Shown: positions 7,865-15,637 of the stretch, one piece after another
Layout of the letters: the number at the start of each line of letters is the position of its first letter
How positions within the stretch are numbered: the first letter of the stretch is position 1
NCBI RefSeq assembly: GCF_000272405.2
Contig: NZ_AJZM02000018.1
Span: forward strand, 1-25,397
Direction: 5' to 3'
Length of the DNA stretch: 25,397 bases
Origin: Vibrio tasmaniensis 1F-187
GTDB taxonomy: Bacteria > Pseudomonadota > Gammaproteobacteria > Enterobacterales > Vibrionaceae
The notes under the pieces: generated by a model
The model's database searches: none
Told to the model about the DNA's origin: nothing
Seen by the model: only the letters and a program-made list of their open reading frames with translations
Translations under genes and position numbers: made by a program

Positions 7865-8398
7865 TTAGTCTTCAAGCTCTGCCAGGCACATCTCTTCGTG
7901 GACTTGTTTAACCCAGTTAGATACACGCTCATCAGTCAGCTCAGGTTGACGGTCTTCATCGATACATAGACCAACGAACTGGCTGTCATCGCCTTCAACT
8001 AAACCTTTCGATGCTTCGAATTCGTAGCCTTCAGTTGACGTGTGACCTAGGATAGTACCGCCTTTTGCTTCAACGATATCACGGATAGTACCCATAGCAT
8101 CGCAGAAGTATTCTGCGTAATCTTCTTGGTCGCCACAACCAAAAATAGCAACAAGCTTAGTTGAGAAATCAATAGCTTCTAGCTCAGGGAAAAAGTCATC
8201 CCAATCACATTGTGCTTCGCCGTAGTACCACGTAGGGATACCAAGCAGCAGCAGATCGAAGTTATCGATATCTTCTTTGCTGCTTTTTGCAATGTCTTGA
8301 ACTTGAACGAGCTGCTTGCCCAATTGCTTTTGAATCATCTTAGCAACAGCTTCAGTGTTACCTGTATCGCTACCAAAGAAGAGACCTACACTTGCCAT
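7865..8398 (-). CDS. fldA: FldA, flavodoxin
   Basis: Small FMN protein that carries low-potential electrons in the cytoplasm and substitutes for ferredoxin under iron limitation. From the ATG at 8398 it has 177 residues (176 in E. coli) and begins MASVGLFFGSDTGNTEAVAK. The FMN phosphate loop is S10-D-T-G-N-T15. The two aromatic residues that stack on the flavin are W57 (IPTWYYGE) and Y94 (GDQEDYAEY). The in-frame ATG at 8416 has no ribosome site; AAAGG precedes 8398 by about 10 bases. It is the second gene after the DUF2788 gene (57-base gap), probably sharing the promoter at 8707-8735. The many acidic residues are typical of flavodoxins. Confidence 0.96.
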   Translation of the reverse strand: MASVGLFFGSDTGNTEAVAKMIQKQLGKQLVQVQDIAKSSKEDIDNFDLLLLGIPTWYYGEAQCDWDDFFPELEAIDFSTKLVAIFGCGDQEDYAEYFCDAMGTIRDIVEAKGGTILGHTSTEGYEFEASKGLVEGDDSQFVGLCIDEDRQPELTDERVSNWVKQVHEEMCLAELED

Positions 8399-8455
8399 AG
8401 AATCATTACCTTTCATTTTGTCTGTTGTCGGTGTAATAAAGTTCGGAGGAAATCG

Positions 8456-8674
8456 TTAGATTCCAGTTCCTTCCCAGCTTAGTTGGATTATCCCTTTTGC
8501 GATAAAGCCTGCGCAGCCAAGGAAAAGTACTAACCATACGATACGACGACCAAATGCAGGAACATTTCCCTGCTTTAGAACGTCTTTAATTGCCATTCCG
8601 ATTAGAAAGAAAATCGCGGCAAACAGAAGATCTAAACCAACAGATTCAATGATGTTCATGTAGTCGTAAAGCAT
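8456..8674 (-). CDS. DUF2788 small inner-membrane protein
   Basis: A 72-residue protein recognised as the DUF2788 family, function unknown. Two hydrophobic segments, at about 13-31 (LDLLFAAIFFLIGMAI) and 49-66 (IVWLVLFLGCAGFIAKG), flank a basic loop with KDVLKQGNVPAFGRR, so both ends probably face the periplasm if the positive loop is cytoplasmic. I choose ATG 8674 because AAGG lies 5 bases upstream; a TTG six codons earlier and an ATG at 8659 are alternatives. It lies directly upstream of fldA on the same strand, the place E. coli gives to ybfE, so co-transcription with flavodoxin is likely. No function can be assigned from the sequence. Confidence 0.8.
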   Translation of the reverse strand: MLYDYMNIIESVGLDLLFAAIFFLIGMAIKDVLKQGNVPAFGRRIVWLVLFLGCAGFIAKGIIQLSWEGTGI

Positions 8675-8706
8675 GGGAACCTTATATACCAAATTTGCTT
8701 GGGCGC

Positions 8707-8735
8707 ACTATATCACTGTTGTGAGATAAAGTTAA
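8707..8735 (-). promoter_or_regulatory. Promoter for the DUF2788-fldA operon
   Basis: On the minus strand TTAACT (plus 8730-8735), a 17-base spacer and TATAGT (plus 8707-8712) form a good sigma-70 promoter. It lies 33 bases upstream of the DUF2788 start, which fits a separate transcript from ybfF. Confidence 0.55.
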
Positions 8736-8782
8736 TCTGCTGTGATTACACAGCTCTCATTTATATCGACTAATCAACCTAT

Positions 8783-9559
8783 CTAATTGATGAATTTCCT
8801 TATTGCACGGAGCACTTCAGCGGGCTTTTCCGCGTGTAGCCAATGTCCAGTATTGGCGATAACATGTGCCTTTGCGTTGGAAAACTGCTGTTGAACGGCG
8901 GTTTGATGTTCAGCCGTCAGGTAATCTGAGTCACCACCCTTGATTAGCAAGGTTTTGACCGAGGTTTTGTCAATCGGTTCCCAACCAATAATCTGTGGGT
9001 AGTTGTTTAATAGCGAGGCAACATTGAAACGCCATTCCATGATGCCTTGTTCTGATTTGAACAAAGATTTCGTTAAGAACTGGCGAACCCCATCAATTTC
9101 GATATGTTTTGCGAGGACCTTAAGCGCCTCTGAGCGTGATGTCGGTTTTTCTTCTATCACAGCTTGTAGGCCTGCGAATACGTTGTCGTGACGACTTTGG
9201 GTGTACGCGACTGGTGCCATATCTAAGACAATCAATTTACGCAGCGTCAGGTGCTGTGTCAGTGCCATCGCTACCTTGCCACCCATCGAGTGACCAATCA
9301 CAGTGACATCTTCTAGCTCTAGAACATTCAGCAGTTGAGCCACATCTTGTGCCATAGCTTGATAATTATGAGTGTCATTATGGAAAGATTGACCGTGGTT
9401 ACGTAGATCGATGCTAAGTACCTGATGATCGGCTTTTAGATCCCTAGCGAGCAAGCCAAGGTTGTCCAAATTTCCGAATAATCCATGGATCAAAACAATG
9501 GTGTGACCCTCACCTTCAATTTTATAGTTGAGCTGTACTGACATTTTTATCTTATTCAT
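8783..9559 (-). CDS. ybfF: YbfF-type alpha/beta hydrolase (esterase)
   Basis: Cytoplasmic alpha/beta-hydrolase related to E. coli YbfF, an esterase active on acyl-CoA and short acyl esters in vitro. The 258 residues compare with 254 in E. coli. The oxyanion-loop motif HGLFGNLDNLG is at 25-35, the nucleophile elbow GHSMGG puts the catalytic Ser at S91, and the catalytic His is H239 in NTGHWLHAEKP. The acid residue is not assigned with certainty (D113 and D210 are candidates). The start could be 9559 or the ATG five codons later at 9544; neither has a strong ribosome site. It is divergent from seqA, the same arrangement as in E. coli. The natural substrate is unknown. Confidence 0.9.
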   Translation of the reverse strand: MNKIKMSVQLNYKIEGEGHTIVLIHGLFGNLDNLGLLARDLKADHQVLSIDLRNHGQSFHNDTHNYQAMAQDVAQLLNVLELEDVTVIGHSMGGKVAMALTQHLTLRKLIVLDMAPVAYTQSRHDNVFAGLQAVIEEKPTSRSEALKVLAKHIEIDGVRQFLTKSLFKSEQGIMEWRFNVASLLNNYPQIIGWEPIDKTSVKTLLIKGGDSDYLTAEHQTAVQQQFSNAKAHVIANTGHWLHAEKPAEVLRAIRKFIN

Positions 9560-9595
9560 GGTGGGTTTGACGTAGAGTATCCGCGCGGATCTCGC

Positions 9596-9601
9596 TATAA
9601 T
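9596..9601 (+). promoter_or_regulatory. seqA -10 element
   Basis: A perfect TATAAT lies 36 bases before the seqA ATG. The nearest TTGACG (9567-9572) is 23 bases away, too far to be a standard -35, and a spaced -35 is weak, so only the -10 is called. One GATC, the target SeqA binds when hemimethylated, is at 9588-9591. Confidence 0.45.
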
Positions 9602-9637
9602 CCCTCAGAGTTTAAACATTGAGATTGTGAAAAGCGA

Positions 9638-10177
9638 ATGAAAACAATTGAGGTTGATGAGGACCTATACCGTTTTATTGCGGGTCAGACAGAACGTATT
9701 GGCGAAAGCGCTTCAGATATTCTGCGCCGCTTGTTACTGGTTGATAACCAAGGCACGGTTCCGATCGAAGAGATCGTTGAGCCAAAAGGTATCGTTGTTA
9801 GCAAAGAGGTAGGCTTTACTCCAGAGAAGTTCGATGGCGTTAAAGAAATGCGCTCACTACTAATATCAGATGAGTTTGCATCACTAAAGAAAGCCATTGA
9901 TCGTTTCATGCTTGTGTTATCAACACTGCATAAAATCGACCCTTTAAGCTTTTCAGAAGCAACTCAAGTAAAAGGCCGTAAGCGTGTTTACTTTGCAGAC
10001 AACGAAGCGACGTTGTTAGCAAACGGCAACACAACTAAGCCTAAAGCTATTCCACAAAGTCCTTTTTGGGTTATTACGAATAACAATACAAGCCGAAAAA
10101 GACAGATGGTTGAACAGCTTATGAGCCGCATGAGTTTCCAAGCAGAATTGATAGAAAAAGTAACAGGTTCAATTTAA
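9638..10177 (+). CDS. seqA: SeqA, negative regulator of replication initiation
   Basis: DNA-binding protein that sequesters hemimethylated GATC sites at oriC and behind replication forks. The 179 residues compare with 181 in E. coli. The N-terminal oligomerisation segment MKTIEVDEDLYRFIAGQTER runs into a helix with SASDILRRLL. A linker leads to the DNA-binding domain (about 75-179). There the basic RKR (114-116) and the NNNT loop (148-151) in FWVITNNNTSRKRQM correspond to DNA-contacting regions of the family. The ribosome site is weak. Presence of seqA implies Dam methylation in this organism. It is followed by pgm, as in E. coli, but a strong hairpin lies between them. Confidence 0.96.
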   Translation: MKTIEVDEDLYRFIAGQTERIGESASDILRRLLLVDNQGTVPIEEIVEPKGIVVSKEVGFTPEKFDGVKEMRSLLISDEFASLKKAIDRFMLVLSTLHKIDPLSFSEATQVKGRKRVYFADNEATLLANGNTTKPKAIPQSPFWVITNNNTSRKRQMVEQLMSRMSFQAELIEKVTGSI

Positions 10178-10190
10178 CGAAATCTGATTT

Positions 10191-10242
10191 AAACCTCATA
10201 ATATCCATGGCTAAGAAGATATTATGAGGTTTTTTTGTTTTT
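10191..10242 (+). terminator. Strong hairpin terminator or attenuator between seqA and pgm
   Basis: A perfect 15-bp stem (AAACCTCATAATATC / GATATTATGAGGTTT) with a 12-base loop is followed by TTTTTGTTTTTT. It starts 14 bases after the seqA stop and ends about 26 bases before the pgm ATG. It looks like a full intrinsic terminator, yet leaves almost no space for a separate pgm promoter downstream. Confidence 0.85.
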
Positions 10243-10267
10243 TAAATTTTATATAAGGATGTCGATA

Positions 10268-11914
10268 ATGGCTATGCACCCTCGTGCCGGGCAGAAAGCT
10301 CTGCAGGAAGATCTTCATAATATCCCGGCTTTAGTTGCAAACTATTTCTTACAGCAACCGGATGCTACTAACCCAGATCATAAAGTACTGTTCGGTACTT
10401 CAGGTCACCGCGGTACAGCAGACAAATCAACATTTAATGAAAACCACATTCTAGCGATCGCACAAGCGGTTGCTGAGGTTCGTGCCGATCAAGGTACAAC
10501 AGGCCCACTTTTCTTAGGCAAAGATACTCACGCTCTATCTGAGCCTGCTTTTTCTACGGTTATTGAAGTGCTAGTTGCAAACGGCGTTGAAGTTATCGTT
10601 CAAGAAAACAATGGCTTTACTCCAACTCCAGGTATCTCGCACGCGATTCTTACGCACAATCTAGTGAATGATAAAAAAGCTGACGGCATTGTTATCACGC
10701 CTTCACATAACCCACCTCAAGACGGGGGCATTAAATACAACCCGACACACGGTGGCCCTGCTGAAGCTGAACTGACTCAAGCGATTGAAGATCGTGCGAA
10801 TGTGATCATTGCTGAGCAAATGCAAGGCGTTAAGCGCACTCCTATCGCACAGGCTAAACAGTCTGAGCTAGTGAAAGAAGTTGATTTAGTTGCTCCTTAC
10901 GTTGCTGACTTGGTTAACGTGGTTGATATGGAAGCAATCCAGAAAGCAAACATCAAGATTGGTGTTGATCCACTGGGTGGTAGCGGTATTGATTACTGGC
11001 GTCAAATTGGCAAAGCGTACAACCTAGACCTTACTCTGGTCAGTGAAGCGGTTGATCCTTCGTTCCAATTTATGTCTCTAGACAAAGATGGTGTGGTTCG
11101 TATGGACTGCTCTTCTCCATACGCGATGGCAGGTTTACTGGCTCTTAAAGACGACTATCAATTAGCGTTTGGTAACGACCCTGATTACGATCGCCACGGT
11201 ATTGTTACGCCAAAAGGCTTAATGAATCCAAACCACTTCCTAGCAGTGTGTATTGATTACCTGTACCGCAACCGTGAAGGTTGGGGTAAAGACGTTGCTG
11301 TTGGTAAAACTCTGGTATCAAGTGCATTGATTGACCGCGTTGTTGCTGACTTAGGTCGCGAGCTTTGCGAAGTGCCAGTTGGTTTCAAATGGTTCGTTGA
11401 TGGCCTTTATAACGGTCAGTTTGGTTTCGGTGGTGAAGAGAGTGCGGGTGCATCTTTCTTACGTAAAGACGGTACGCCTTGGTCAACAGATAAAGATGGC
11501 CTGATTCTTTGCCTACTTGCGGCCGAGATCACAGCAGTAACGGGTAAGAACCCACAAGAATACTACGAAGAACTTGCCGCTAAACACGGCGAATCTAAGT
11601 ACAACCGTATTCAAGCAGTAGCTAACGGTGCACAAAAAGACGTGCTTAAGAAGCTATCTCCAGAGATGGTCTCAGCTGAGACGCTTGCTGGTGATGCAAT
11701 TACTGCACGCCTAACGCATGCTCCAGGTAATGGCGCTGCGATTGGCGGCCTAAAAGTGACAACTGAGAACGGTTGGTTTGCCGCTCGCCCATCAGGTACT
11801 GAAGACATCTACAAGATCTACTGTGAAAGCTTTAAAGGTGAAGAGCACCTAAAAGCAATCGAAGCAGAAGCTCAAGAGATTGTTAATCAAGTATTTGCAG
11901 CTGCTGGCCTATAA
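10268..11914 (+). CDS. pgm: Pgm, phosphoglucomutase (alpha-D-glucose)
   Basis: Interconverts glucose-1-phosphate and glucose-6-phosphate, linking glycolysis to glycogen and UDP-glucose synthesis. I set the start at ATG 10268 ([11 protein letters not shown]), with AAGGAT about 8 bases upstream; a longer frame from 10235 begins inside the terminator T-run and is rejected. This gives 548 residues (546 in E. coli). The phosphorylated serine is S146 in [11 protein letters not shown], as in E. coli. The Mg-binding loop NDPDYDRHG, the sugar-binding GGEESAG and the phosphate-binding RPSGTED are all present. GHRG near the N-terminus is also conserved. Transcription must come from read-through of seqA or from a promoter overlapping the upstream hairpin. 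Confidence 0.96.
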   Translation: MAMHPRAGQKALQEDLHNIPALVANYFLQQPDATNPDHKVLFGTSGHRGTADKSTFNENHILAIAQAVAEVRADQGTTGPLFLGKDTHALSEPAFSTVIEVLVANGVEVIVQENNGFTPTPGISHAILTHNLVNDKKADGIVITPSHNPPQDGGIKYNPTHGGPAEAELTQAIEDRANVIIAEQMQGVKRTPIAQAKQSELVKEVDLVAPYVADLVNVVDMEAIQKANIKIGVDPLGGSGIDYWRQIGKAYNLDLTLVSEAVDPSFQFMSLDKDGVVRMDCSSPYAMAGLLALKDDYQLAFGNDPDYDRHGIVTPKGLMNPNHFLAVCIDYLYRNREGWGKDVAVGKTLVSSALIDRVVADLGRELCEVPVGFKWFVDGLYNGQFGFGGEESAGASFLRKDGTPWSTDKDGLILCLLAAEITAVTGKNPQEYYEELAAKHGESKYNRIQAVANGAQKDVLKKLSPEMVSAETLAGDAITARLTHAPGNGAAIGGLKVTTENGWFAARPSGTEDIYKIYCESFKGEEHLKAIEAEAQEIVNQVFAAAGL

Positions 11915-11951
11915 TCGAATACAGATTAGTAGAGTCATAAGGTAAATAGTG

Positions 11952-11984
11952 AAAGGGTTGATGTGAAAGCATCAGCCCTTTTTT
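11952..11984 (+). terminator. pgm intrinsic terminator
   Basis: The stem AAAGGGTTGATG / CATCAGCCCTTT (12 pairs, one G-U) with loop TGAAAG is followed by a T-run, 37 bases after the pgm stop. Confidence 0.9.
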
Positions 11985-12036
11985 ATCAGTTTGTGGATAA
12001 AGCGGCTAGGACTAAGTGGTTGAATAACTGAATAGA

Positions 12037-12795
12037 TTATCCGTGTGGCCAACTTTGCGGCATCACAAACCAAAACTGCCCTGATTTGGTTTGCCCATGA
12101 ACGAAGCGATCACCAAACTCGGTGATAGGCTCGCAGGTGAAATCATCAGTGCCCGCTGCCCATTGCTCTTTGGTGAGAGGGTAGAGCACTTCAGTAATTA
12201 AATGAGCTTGGTTTTGATAGCACCAAAAACCGTTTACTTGGCTTGAATTAATTTCGTAGCCCAAACATTCAGTAGGTACTTTTTGATCTAAGAAGGGGTT
12301 GGTATATAGACGCCCCTGCATGAGGAGATGTTTTGAGTCGACATCGATCTCTGGATACTGTTCAATAAAGGCGGCTGAAGATGACATACCAAGCTGGTGG
12401 CTTAGCATCCTATCGAGCTTCTTATCCAATTGATCATGAGAGTTAGGCCCAAACCATGTCTGTTCATGGAGCAGATAAAACTTAATCGCCACTTCCCAAT
12501 GTTGCAGCTTTTGGCTGCTCTCTTCTTCAAGAATAAAGTCGATTGCACCGAGAGTTCTACCTTCCACATTGATCTGAATCTCATCATGCTTGATTAAGTA
12601 ATTATCCGAAGCATCGATGACTTGTTCACATAGGTGCTGGTAGAGGAAACCTAATCTAGGGTTTCCATCATAAGTATGTGATGAGTCGATGGCATGGCGG
12701 CTAGAGAATGCACTGAGATCCGAAATCGGTGGTTTGATTTCCAGTAACGGTGGCGAGTCGATAACCCATTGGTAAAAACGTTGCAGTGCTGTCAT
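12037..12795 (-). CDS. DUF1853 family protein
   Basis: A 252-residue soluble protein recognised as DUF1853; function unknown. The family hallmarks are NPRLGFLYQHLCE (45-57), LGAIDFIL (82-89), HWEVAIKFYLL (99-109) and WFGPNSHDQLDKKLDRMLSHQL (114-135). The order D86, then E101-x3-K105 after a beta-like stretch, resembles the acid-acid-lysine layout of PD-(D/E)XK nucleases. The spacing is not the classical E-x-K, so nuclease activity is only a hypothesis. AGGA lies 6 bases before the ATG. It is a single-gene unit on the minus strand, divergent from the nif3 gene. No signal peptide or membrane segment is seen. Confidence 0.8.
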   Translation of the reverse strand: MTALQRFYQWVIDSPPLLEIKPPISDLSAFSSRHAIDSSHTYDGNPRLGFLYQHLCEQVIDASDNYLIKHDEIQINVEGRTLGAIDFILEEESSQKLQHWEVAIKFYLLHEQTWFGPNSHDQLDKKLDRMLSHQLGMSSSAAFIEQYPEIDVDSKHLLMQGRLYTNPFLDQKVPTECLGYEINSSQVNGFWCYQNQAHLITEVLYPLTKEQWAAGTDDFTCEPITEFGDRFVHGQTKSGQFWFVMPQSWPHG

Positions 12796-12840
12796 CTGTT
12801 CCTCATAAACTAGCTCTTTATAAACATAACCCTGGGGCTT

Positions 12841-12869
12841 TCGACATTCTACCCGTAAATTGATATAAC
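12841..12869 (+). promoter_or_regulatory. Promoter of the nif3-family gene
   Basis: TCGACA (12841-12846), a 17-base spacer and TATAAC (12864-12869) match sigma-70 elements at 5/6 and 5/6 positions. The predicted start near 12876 gives a short leader of about 25 bases. Confidence 0.6.
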
Positions 12870-12901
12870 GACGTTATTATAAAGGTAAGCTGGAAATAAA
12901 A

Positions 12902-13660
12902 ATGAATAACTTACAATTAGAAAAGCTTCTTAACGAAAAACTGCAGCCACAGCAGATTAAAGATTACTGCCCGAATGGTTTGCAGGTTGAAGGTGCGCCA
13001 GAAGTAAAGCATATCGTTACTGGTGTGACAGCTTCTCAAGCCTTGATTGATAAAGCGGTAGAACTGAACGCAGACGCGTTATTAGTGCATCATGGCTTTT
13101 TCTGGAAAGGCGAGTCAGAAGCGATTCGTGGCATGAAGGGCAAGCGCATTCGTACCCTGATTAAAAACGACATCAACCTTTTGGGTTACCACTTGCCTCT
13201 TGATATTCACCCTGAGTTAGGCAACAACGCCAAGCTTGCTGAGTTGCTTGATATCGAAGTCGAAGGCGGTTTAGAAGGGCACCCACAATCTGTTGCGATG
13301 TTTGGCAAGTTGAGTGCGCCAATGACCGGTTCAGAGTTCGCAGAAAAGATTGGCCAAGCTTTGAACCGCAAGCCATTACACATTGCTCCAGAGAACCAAG
13401 ACAAAATGATTACGACTGTCGGTTGGTGTACTGGTGGTGGTCAAGACTACATTGAGTTAGCGGCGTCTCAAGGTATTGATGCGTTTATCTCTGGAGAGAT
13501 TTCAGAGCGCACTACGTACTCAGCGCGTGAGCAAGATATTCATTACTTTGCAGCAGGACACCACGCAACAGAACGTTATGGTGTGAAGGCATTAGGTGAG
13601 TGGTTAGCGAAAGAACATGGCTTAGATGTTGAGTTTATCGATATCGACAACCCGGTATAA
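12902..13660 (+). CDS. Nif3/YbgI-family dinuclear metal-binding protein
   Basis: This 252-residue cytoplasmic protein belongs to the NIF3 family (E. coli YbgI, 247 residues, also annotated as GTP cyclohydrolase 1 type 2 homolog). The family forms a hexameric ring with two metal ions per subunit; its true reaction is unsettled. The metal ligands are visible: H63 and H64 (LLVHHGFFW), D101 (LPLDIHPELGNNA), and H220/H221 with E224 in AGHHATERYG near the C-terminus. The N-terminal YCPNGLQVEG motif (22-31) is also typical. GGA lies about 8 bases before the ATG. In E. coli ybgI also lies near gltA, though in a different operon. It appears to be a single-gene transcript here. Confidence 0.92.
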   Translation: MNNLQLEKLLNEKLQPQQIKDYCPNGLQVEGAPEVKHIVTGVTASQALIDKAVELNADALLVHHGFFWKGESEAIRGMKGKRIRTLIKNDINLLGYHLPLDIHPELGNNAKLAELLDIEVEGGLEGHPQSVAMFGKLSAPMTGSEFAEKIGQALNRKPLHIAPENQDKMITTVGWCTGGGQDYIELAASQGIDAFISGEISERTTYSAREQDIHYFAAGHHATERYGVKALGEWLAKEHGLDVEFIDIDNPV

Positions 13661-13681
13661 AAAGAAAATATGGGATGTAGG

Positions 13682-13890
13682 ATACGAGTCACTATAAATT
13701 TGTACCCGTCGATGAGACTGGCTAGTTAGAACTCTAATGGATTTTATTTCGAGAGATCTCAAGTAATTCGTCATTCCCTAGACTGACGAAGGAAGGAGTA
13801 GGGAATGTCTAAAAGCTTGTCGATACAATTAGTGAGATCCCCAACTCGCTCGTCCCTCACTCTTGAGGATGACGGAGTTGAGAGCATATA
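13682..13890. repeat. Palindromic intergenic repeat-like element
   Basis: The stretch starts with the word ATACGAG (13682-13688), which also occurs as a tandem array at the right end of the window. It contains CATTCCCTA / TAGGGAATG (13772-13780 and 13799-13807), an overlapping alternative TCGTCA / TGACGA (13768-13773 and 13784-13789), and a long nested hairpin at 13842-13880 built from CAACTC, CGTC and CCTCA with their complements in reverse order. Such elements recur in intergenic DNA of Splendidus-clade vibrios from memory; copy number cannot be checked here. The exact borders are uncertain. Confidence 0.55.
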
Positions 13891-13894
13891 AAAG

Positions 13895-13926
13895 AAAAGG
13901 GTTGATGTTAATACATCAACCCTTTT
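13895..13926. terminator. Bidirectional terminator between nif3 and gltA
   Basis: The perfect stem AAAAGGGTTGATGT / ACATCAACCCTTTT with loop TAAT has A- and T-runs on its flanks, so it works in both directions. It lies 34 bases past the gltA stop and serves the leftward gltA transcript. Its core resembles the pgm terminator. Confidence 0.9.
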
Positions 13927-13959
13927 TGATTTTAATCGATTAGAAAAGTCGAAACTTTA

Positions 13960-15249
13960 CTATTCGCGCTCGTGTAGAGCTTGGAAATCACGCTGTTCTT
14001 CACCAGTGTACAACTGACGAGGACGACCGATGCGGTTCGTCGGATCGCTGTGCATTTCGTTCCAGTGTGCAATCCAACCGATAGTACGAGACATCGCGAA
14101 GATTACTGTGAACATTGATACCGGAATACCGATCGCTTTCAGAATGATACCTGAGTAGAAATCTACGTTCGGGTATAGTTTCTTCGATACAAAGTACTCA
14201 TCAGAAAGAGCGATGCGCTCAAGTTCCATTGCAACGTCAAGTAGTGGATCTTGAATGTTCAGCTCTTTAAGTACTTCGTGGCACGCTTCGCGCATTACCG
14301 TTGCACGTGGATCGTAGTTCTTGTAAACACGGTGGCCGAAGCCCATTAAACGGAATGGATCATCTTTGTCTTTTGCTTTTGCTACGTACTCTTCAATGTT
14401 GTCTACGCTACCGATCTCTTCAAGCATCATTAGACAAGCTTCGTTAGCACCGCCGTGAGCCGGACCCCACAAAGAAGCGATACCAGCAGCAATACAAGCA
14501 AATGGGTTTGCGCCCGAAGAGCCAGCTAAACGAACTGTTGACGTTGAAGCATTTTGTTCGTGATCTGCGTGTAACGTAAAGATTTTGTCCATTGCGCGAG
14601 CAACAACAGGGTTCACTTCATATTCTTCACATGGATTCGCATACATCATGTGCAGGAAGTTTTCTGCGTAGCCTAGGTCATTGCGTGGGTAGATAAACGG
14701 TTGACCGATAGAATATTTGTAACACATTGCAGCCAGTGTTGGCATTTTTGAAATTAGGCGGTATGCCGCAATTTCACGGTGTGTGTCGTTATTAACATCT
14801 AATGAATCATGATAGAACGCAGCAAGCGCACCTACCACACCACACATAACAGCCATTGGGTGAGCATCACGGCGGAAGCCGTGGAAGAAACTAGCAATTT
14901 GCTCATGAACCATGGTGTGACGCGTGACAGTCGTCTTGAACTCTTCGTATTGAGCTCGAGAAGGAGCTTCGCCGTATAAAAGAATGTAACAAACTTCTAA
15001 GTAATCAGCGTTATTGGCCAGTTGATCAATTGGATAACCACGGTGTAGAAGGATACCTTTTCCACCGTCAATATAAGTGATTTGCGATTCACAAGATGCA
15101 GTGGCAAGAAAACCAGGATCAAAAGTGAAAAAACCATTAGAACCCAGTGTACGAACGTCGATGACTGGAGTACCAAGTACACCTTCTGTAATCGGCAATT
15201 CGATCGGCGCTTGACCTTCAATATGAAGGGTAGCTTTCTTATCCGCCAT
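13960..15249 (-). CDS. gltA: GltA, citrate synthase (type II)
   Basis: Condenses oxaloacetate and acetyl-CoA to citrate, the entry reaction of the TCA cycle. The 429 residues match the large, hexameric, NADH-inhibited type II enzymes of Gram-negative bacteria (427 in E. coli). The catalytic residues are H265 (WGPAHGG), H306 ([13 protein letters not shown]) and D363 (NVDFYSG), each one position later than in E. coli. The N-terminal beta-rich domain (about 1-55) typical of type II enzymes is present. GGAG lies about 8 bases before the ATG. It is divergent from sdhC, as in E. coli, so the two promoters share a control region. Nothing unusual is seen in the protein. Confidence 0.97.
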   Translation of the reverse strand: MADKKATLHIEGQAPIELPITEGVLGTPVIDVRTLGSNGFFTFDPGFLATASCESQITYIDGGKGILLHRGYPIDQLANNADYLEVCYILLYGEAPSRAQYEEFKTTVTRHTMVHEQIASFFHGFRRDAHPMAVMCGVVGALAAFYHDSLDVNNDTHREIAAYRLISKMPTLAAMCYKYSIGQPFIYPRNDLGYAENFLHMMYANPCEEYEVNPVVARAMDKIFTLHADHEQNASTSTVRLAGSSGANPFACIAAGIASLWGPAHGGANEACLMMLEEIGSVDNIEEYVAKAKDKDDPFRLMGFGHRVYKNYDPRATVMREACHEVLKELNIQDPLLDVAMELERIALSDEYFVSKKLYPNVDFYSGIILKAIGIPVSMFTVIFAMSRTIGWIAHWNEMHSDPTNRIGRPRQLYTGEEQRDFQALHERE

Positions 15250-15299
15250 AACAATCTCCTTTGTTATTATTAATCCGTCCAGGATGTTTATGTGCCATT

Positions 15300-15328
15300 T
15301 TTTTACTGGTCTTACGTCAGAAAGTCAA
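15300..15328 (-). promoter_or_regulatory. gltA promoter
   Basis: On the minus strand TTGACT (plus 15323-15328), a 17-base spacer and TAAAAA (plus 15300-15305) make a sigma-70 promoter. The predicted start near 15293 gives a leader of about 43 bases with a GGAG ribosome site. Confidence 0.5.
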
Positions 15329-15567
15329 TTTTTCTGCAGCTTTGTGTGCACTTGTTAGTGTTTTTTACATTAAATTCGTTAAAAGTCTGTGCTGTGTAGC
15401 ATTATTTGTTGCATCAATTGTATTAGAATGTTGCCAGCCGTATAGTGGCGCTGAAAAGTTTGGTTAAAACCTTATAAATGCAAGGCTAAGAAGGAATGTG
15501 AGGTGTCTTCGGAAACCTGGTTGTTAACAATTATTTTACAATAATCTAAGGCTCAACTTACGTTATT

Positions 15568-15584
15568 TGTTAAGTTAATGTTAA
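15568..15584 (+). promoter_or_regulatory. ArcA-like direct repeat upstream of sdhC
   Basis: Two copies of TGTTAA start 11 bases apart (15568 and 15579), with an additional GTTAA between them. This matches the direct-repeat form of ArcA-P sites in enterobacteria. ArcA repression of sdh under low oxygen is established in E. coli; here it is inferred. Another TGTTAA is at 15522-15527. Confidence 0.5.
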
Positions 15585-15637
15585 ATTTTGAGGGTTTGCA
15601 ATCAAATTTTGTCCATAACAATACATAAGGTTATTTA

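Larger units (their letters stand above)
13661..13959. other. nif3-gltA convergent intergenic region
   Basis: This 299-base gap between two convergent genes has no credible coding sequence. It holds a palindromic repeat-like element (about 13682-13890) and then a bidirectional terminator, each listed separately. Confidence 0.7.

Noticed and set aside
8739..8754. Hairpin GCTGTG-ATTA-CACAGC between ybfF and the DUF2788 gene
   Set aside because: Only a 6-bp stem with no T-run on the minus strand, so not called a terminator; half-site spacing is wrong for CRP.
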